DNA from: Spirochaetaceae bacterium
GTDB lineage: Bacteria > Spirochaetota > Spirochaetia > B11-G9
NCBI GenBank assembly: GCA_030600745.1
Contig: JAUVLL010000170.1
Location: 1-7,186, forward strand
Direction of reading: 5' to 3'
Length of the DNA: 7,186 bases
Numbering within the stretch: position 1 is the stretch's first letter; every line of letters begins with the position of its first letter. This document shows positions 6,071 to 7,186 of the stretch, piece after piece. The position numbers were made by a program, and so were the translations under genes. Below the pieces are notes generated by a model that had not been told where the DNA came from, did not search any database, and saw only the letters and a program-made list of their open reading frames with translations.

Positions 6071-6937
6071 TTGAACACAATACAGCATACTCCTCTAAAA
6101 AATCCGGTTACAATAGAAGAAATACTTTTTACTGCCAACCATCAACTTAAAATTAATACCCTGGGACCATTTGGTATAATTCTGGATGATAAAGAACTCC
6201 AGACAGTTGATTTTATTAAAAGTCGGCTTATCCAGGATCTACTGATTCTTCTTATTCTTCACAGAAAAGAGGGTCTACCTAAAAAAGTTATTTTTGATCT
6301 CTTTTGGACAAACTATTCAGAAGAATGTAAAAGAGCCAACTTAAATACGCTTATCTATCGATTAAAGAAATTATTTGGAATCCACATAGATTTTCTTAAA
6401 ATAGATAGGAATTTCATTTATTTAAATATGGATTATGTCGAGATTGATCTGGATAATTTTCAAACAGGAACAAGAGCAGTAGAAAATATGGAAAACTCCG
6501 GCAATATTGAAGAAGCGATTAACTTTTCCTTCAACACTCTTCAACTCTATAGAGGAAACTTTTTGGACAATATCAGTACCAGACTTCCAATTACCGAGGA
6601 AAGATTAAAATTAAAACACTATTATCAAACACTTCTTTTTAGAGCATTGCGCCTTACTGTTTACAGGGGTCTTTATAGAGAGTCTCTCGAATTAGGAAAA
6701 AAACTTATTTCTTCTGATCCATACTGTGAACCGGCTTACCGTCTTATCATGTCTGCTCTCGGTTTTCTGGGAAATACCAGCGAGATAATAAGATTATACA
6801 TAAATCTTGAGGAAAAACTGCAGAGAAAATACGGAATAGATCCCGATGAAAAAACACTTCTATTAAAAAATAAACTTGTACTGGGAGTAACTCCTGAACA
6901 GGATGAAATATTAGATGAAGTGAGTATTTTCTTTTAA
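6071..6937 (+). CDS. BTAD-domain (SARP/AfsR-like) transcriptional regulator
   Basis: The protein has 288 residues in the compact SARP layout: an OmpR-like winged helix (about 26-120) followed by a bacterial transcriptional activation domain, BTAD (about 125-265). Support comes from the LGPFGIILDDKEL strand start (31-43), the recognition-helix region SEECKRANLNTLIYRLKKLFG (83-103), the wing FIYLNMDYVEIDLDNF (115-130), and TPR-like BTAD helices with YRESLELGKKLISSDPYCE (202-220) and EKLQRKYGIDPDEKT (248-262). No ATPase or sensor domain follows, so its level rather than a ligand probably sets its activity. Its promoter is sigma-54 dependent and faces the divergent activator gene. It probably binds direct repeats next to -35 elements of target genes, as SARPs do. 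The first 25 residues look poorly conserved. The family is clear, the targets unknown. Confidence 0.85.
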   Translation: MNTIQHTPLKNPVTIEEILFTANHQLKINTLGPFGIILDDKELQTVDFIKSRLIQDLLILLILHRKEGLPKKVIFDLFWTNYSEECKRANLNTLIYRLKKLFGIHIDFLKIDRNFIYLNMDYVEIDLDNFQTGTRAVENMENSGNIEEAINFSFNTLQLYRGNFLDNISTRLPITEERLKLKHYYQTLLFRALRLTVYRGLYRESLELGKKLISSDPYCEPAYRLIMSALGFLGNTSEIIRLYINLEEKLQRKYGIDPDEKTLLLKNKLVLGVTPEQDEILDEVSIFF

Positions 6938-7011
6938 TCAATACATTCAGATACTAAAATATGCTCTCCCTTTGAAATTTTTCAATCAGCACTAAAAAGG
7001 CAGGTGCTATA

Positions 7012-7040
7012 AAAACAGGGAAATATCATTTTTAAAACAG
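7012..7040 (+). promoter_or_regulatory. Phased direct heptamers, possible SARP-type operator
   Basis: AAAACAG occurs at 7012-7018 and again at 7034-7040, exactly 22 bp apart. Weaker matches fall at the 11-bp steps 7023-7029 (four of seven) and 7045-7051 (five of seven). SARP regulators are known to bind heptamer direct repeats spaced 11 or 22 bp near the -35. The region is A-rich, so chance matches are a real possibility. Confidence 0.3.
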
Positions 7041-7048
7041 AAAAAAAA

Positions 7049-7077
7049 TTGTACTAATGCAAATACTGTATTATACT
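7049..7077 (+). promoter_or_regulatory. Putative sigma-70 promoter of the small membrane protein gene
   Basis: TATACT (7072-7077, five of six matches to the -10) is preceded at 17 bases by TTGTAC (7049-7054, only three of six matches to the -35). A weak -35 is what an activator-dependent promoter would show. The start would fall near 7084, about 24 nt before the ATG. Confidence 0.45.
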
Positions 7078-7107
7078 GATTTATCAAAATTTTATCTGGA
7101 GGTTTAT

Positions 7108-7186
7108 ATGTTTGGTTTACCCGGCATGACGGCAGCTGTACTTTTTGGATTCCCGATTTTCTGGATTGTTTACACAATCATCTTCT
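7108..7186 (+). CDS. Start of a small hydrophobic membrane protein (cut by window end)
   Basis: An ATG at 7108 follows TGGAGG (7097-7102) at five bases, a strong ribosome site. The 26 visible codons begin MFGLPGMTAAVLFGFPIFW and continue hydrophobic to the window edge, with no charged residue, so a transmembrane helix with a short N-terminal tail is expected. Its look recalls the very short proteins encoded just before sodium:solute symporters, but a larger permease subunit is equally possible. Only the first part is visible, so function is not assigned. It lies 170 nt after the BTAD gene with its own promoter and may be that regulator's target. Confidence 0.65.
   Translation, partial: MFGLPGMTAAVLFGFPIFWIVYTIIF

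Noticed and set aside
6988..7008. AGCAC/GTGCT inverted repeat after the BTAD gene, considered as a terminator
   Set aside because: A 5-bp stem with an 11-nt loop and no following U tract is too weak.

Overview
The window is about 7.2 kb of AT-rich bacterial DNA (roughly 35-40% GC by eye) with strong AGGAG-type ribosome binding sites and ATG, GTG and TTG starts. It holds five complete genes and the first codons of a sixth. The content (CoA-acylating aldehyde dehydrogenase, PAS/sigma-54 activator with a TyrR-like HTH, BTAD regulator) suggests an anaerobic or fermentative bacterium such as a member of Bacillota or a free-living spirochaete. No marker gene settles the lineage. I saw no tRNA, rRNA, CRISPR array, insertion sequence or phage gene.

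Left part, + strand: an M20-family metallo-deacylase/peptidase (31-1254), a 336-nt gap with a plausible sigma-70 promoter, then a tight two-gene operon. The operon encodes a class III PLP aminotransferase (1591-2916) and a CoA-acylating aldehyde dehydrogenase (2930-4315) most like sulfoacetaldehyde dehydrogenase SauS. The simplest reading is taurine + oxo-acid to sulfoacetaldehyde, then to sulfoacetyl-CoA, or the reverse. Equivalent steps from GABA or beta-alanine are not excluded. No desulfonating enzyme (Xsc or IslA) is in the window.

Middle: a perfect 12-bp hairpin (4340-4367) separates the operon from a convergent minus-strand gene (4390-5793) for a PAS-AAA+-HTH sigma-54 activator.

Right part: the 277-nt divergent region between the activator and a BTAD/SARP-like regulator (6071-6937) is the most informative stretch. 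It carries three copies of TTGC-N6-GCAAYRRTTA, an AT-only palindrome, and a near-perfect -24/-12 sigma-54 promoter pointing at the BTAD gene. This looks like a two-tier cascade: a ligand-sensing activator binds upstream sites, turns on a second regulator through sigma-54, and that regulator then acts on other promoters. After the BTAD gene comes a sigma-70-like promoter preceded by helically phased heptamers and the start of a small hydrophobic protein cut off by the window edge. The link between the cascade and the aminotransferase/dehydrogenase operon is inferred from adjacency only.
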